Below are positions 51,768-51,884 of a stretch of DNA of 51,884 nt, in pieces. Under the pieces are notes generated by a model that was not told where the DNA came from, did not search any database, and saw nothing but the letters and a program-made list of their open reading frames with translations. Source of the stretch: CBDUQN01 sp965369375 (lineage in GTDB: Bacteria > Krumholzibacteriota > Krumholzibacteriia > Krumholzibacteriales > Krumholzibacteriaceae). The position numbers and the translations under genes are program-made. The DNA lies in assembly GCA_965369375.1 (NCBI GenBank), contig CBDUQN010000013.1, positions 1-51,884 on the forward strand, written 5' to 3'. Within the stretch, counting starts at the first letter, position 1. Every line of letters starts with the position of its first letter.

Positions 51768-51884
51768 CTATTAGAAATGCCGCTCAATCGAGATCGAGCG
51801 GCTCATTAGCATTTAACGTATTAGGTGTCTTTCTTTGGCAGGGATTAAAAAGAAACCGTGTCTTTCTCAATTTGGTTCCCTCCC

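Noticed and set aside
1..51884. Search for tRNA and rRNA genes
   Set aside because: I found no cloverleaf with a TTCGA-type T arm and no rRNA-like stretch; small RNAs without clear signals cannot be excluded by eye.

Overview
The window (about 52 kb) looks like chromosomal DNA from an uncultured Gram-negative bacterium, probably of the FCB/Krumholzibacteriota-Eisenbacteria type. The clues are a secreted protein with the C-terminal NFPNPFNP-type FlgD-like/T9SS-like domain, outer-membrane barrel and lipoprotein genes, SurA/PrsA-type parvulins, EnvC-FtsEX, secreted M14 peptidases with calcium-binding Asp-rich loops, and two GH57 enzymes. The phylum is inferred from these families only. I saw no rRNA or tRNA gene, CRISPR array or complete mobile element. 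Coding density is high, and many neighbouring genes overlap by 4 bases (ATGA or GTGA), which points to operons and translational coupling.

Layout. 1-6063 (minus): two tandem M14-type carboxypeptidases, the complete one lacking its zinc ligands, then a large secreted FlgD-like-domain protein. 6064-6368: a divergent promoter region. 6369-14507 (mostly plus): an alpha-glucan module (a DUF4912 protein with a histone-H1-like tail, a GH57 branching-enzyme homologue, a second GH57/DUF3536 enzyme) and ligA, with a nitroreductase on the other strand. 14517-20115 (minus): an APC permease fused to a PTS EIIA-like domain, a MATE exporter, a methyltransferase, and gdhA behind a structured leader that contains an intrinsic terminator. 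20449-21561 (plus): alanine dehydrogenase. Gdh and Ald, divergently arranged, link ammonium, glutamate and alanine to pyruvate and 2-oxoglutarate.

21576-28662 (minus): pdxJ with a divergent polysaccharide deacetylase; two duplicated lipoproteins, each with its own promoter and terminator; a third lipoprotein; a barrel-like outer-membrane protein; rsmA. 28975-49960 (minus): a nearly unbroken run of 16 co-directional genes. In transcription order these are moxR, a DUF58 gene and a BatA-like gene; mfd; three parvulin-type chaperones; an S4 RNA-binding protein, pdxA, ftsE, ftsX and envC; holB; ricT, metG and a TatD-radical SAM fusion. The run mixes envelope biogenesis (periplasmic folding, septal peptidoglycan splitting) with replication, repair and translation.

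49961-51884 holds no intact gene. It carries a candidate promoter for moxR and degraded fragments: a secreted-protein remnant with an internal stop, a possible GH127-like C-terminus, and a beta-propeller remnant whose start is replaced by a palindromic repeat. A second copy of that repeat lies at 2854-2894. The features most worth follow-up are the gdhA leader, the zinc-less M14 homologue coupled to an active-looking paralogue, the H1-like DUF4912 protein next to GH57 enzymes, the TatD-radical SAM fusion and the dispersed palindromic repeat.
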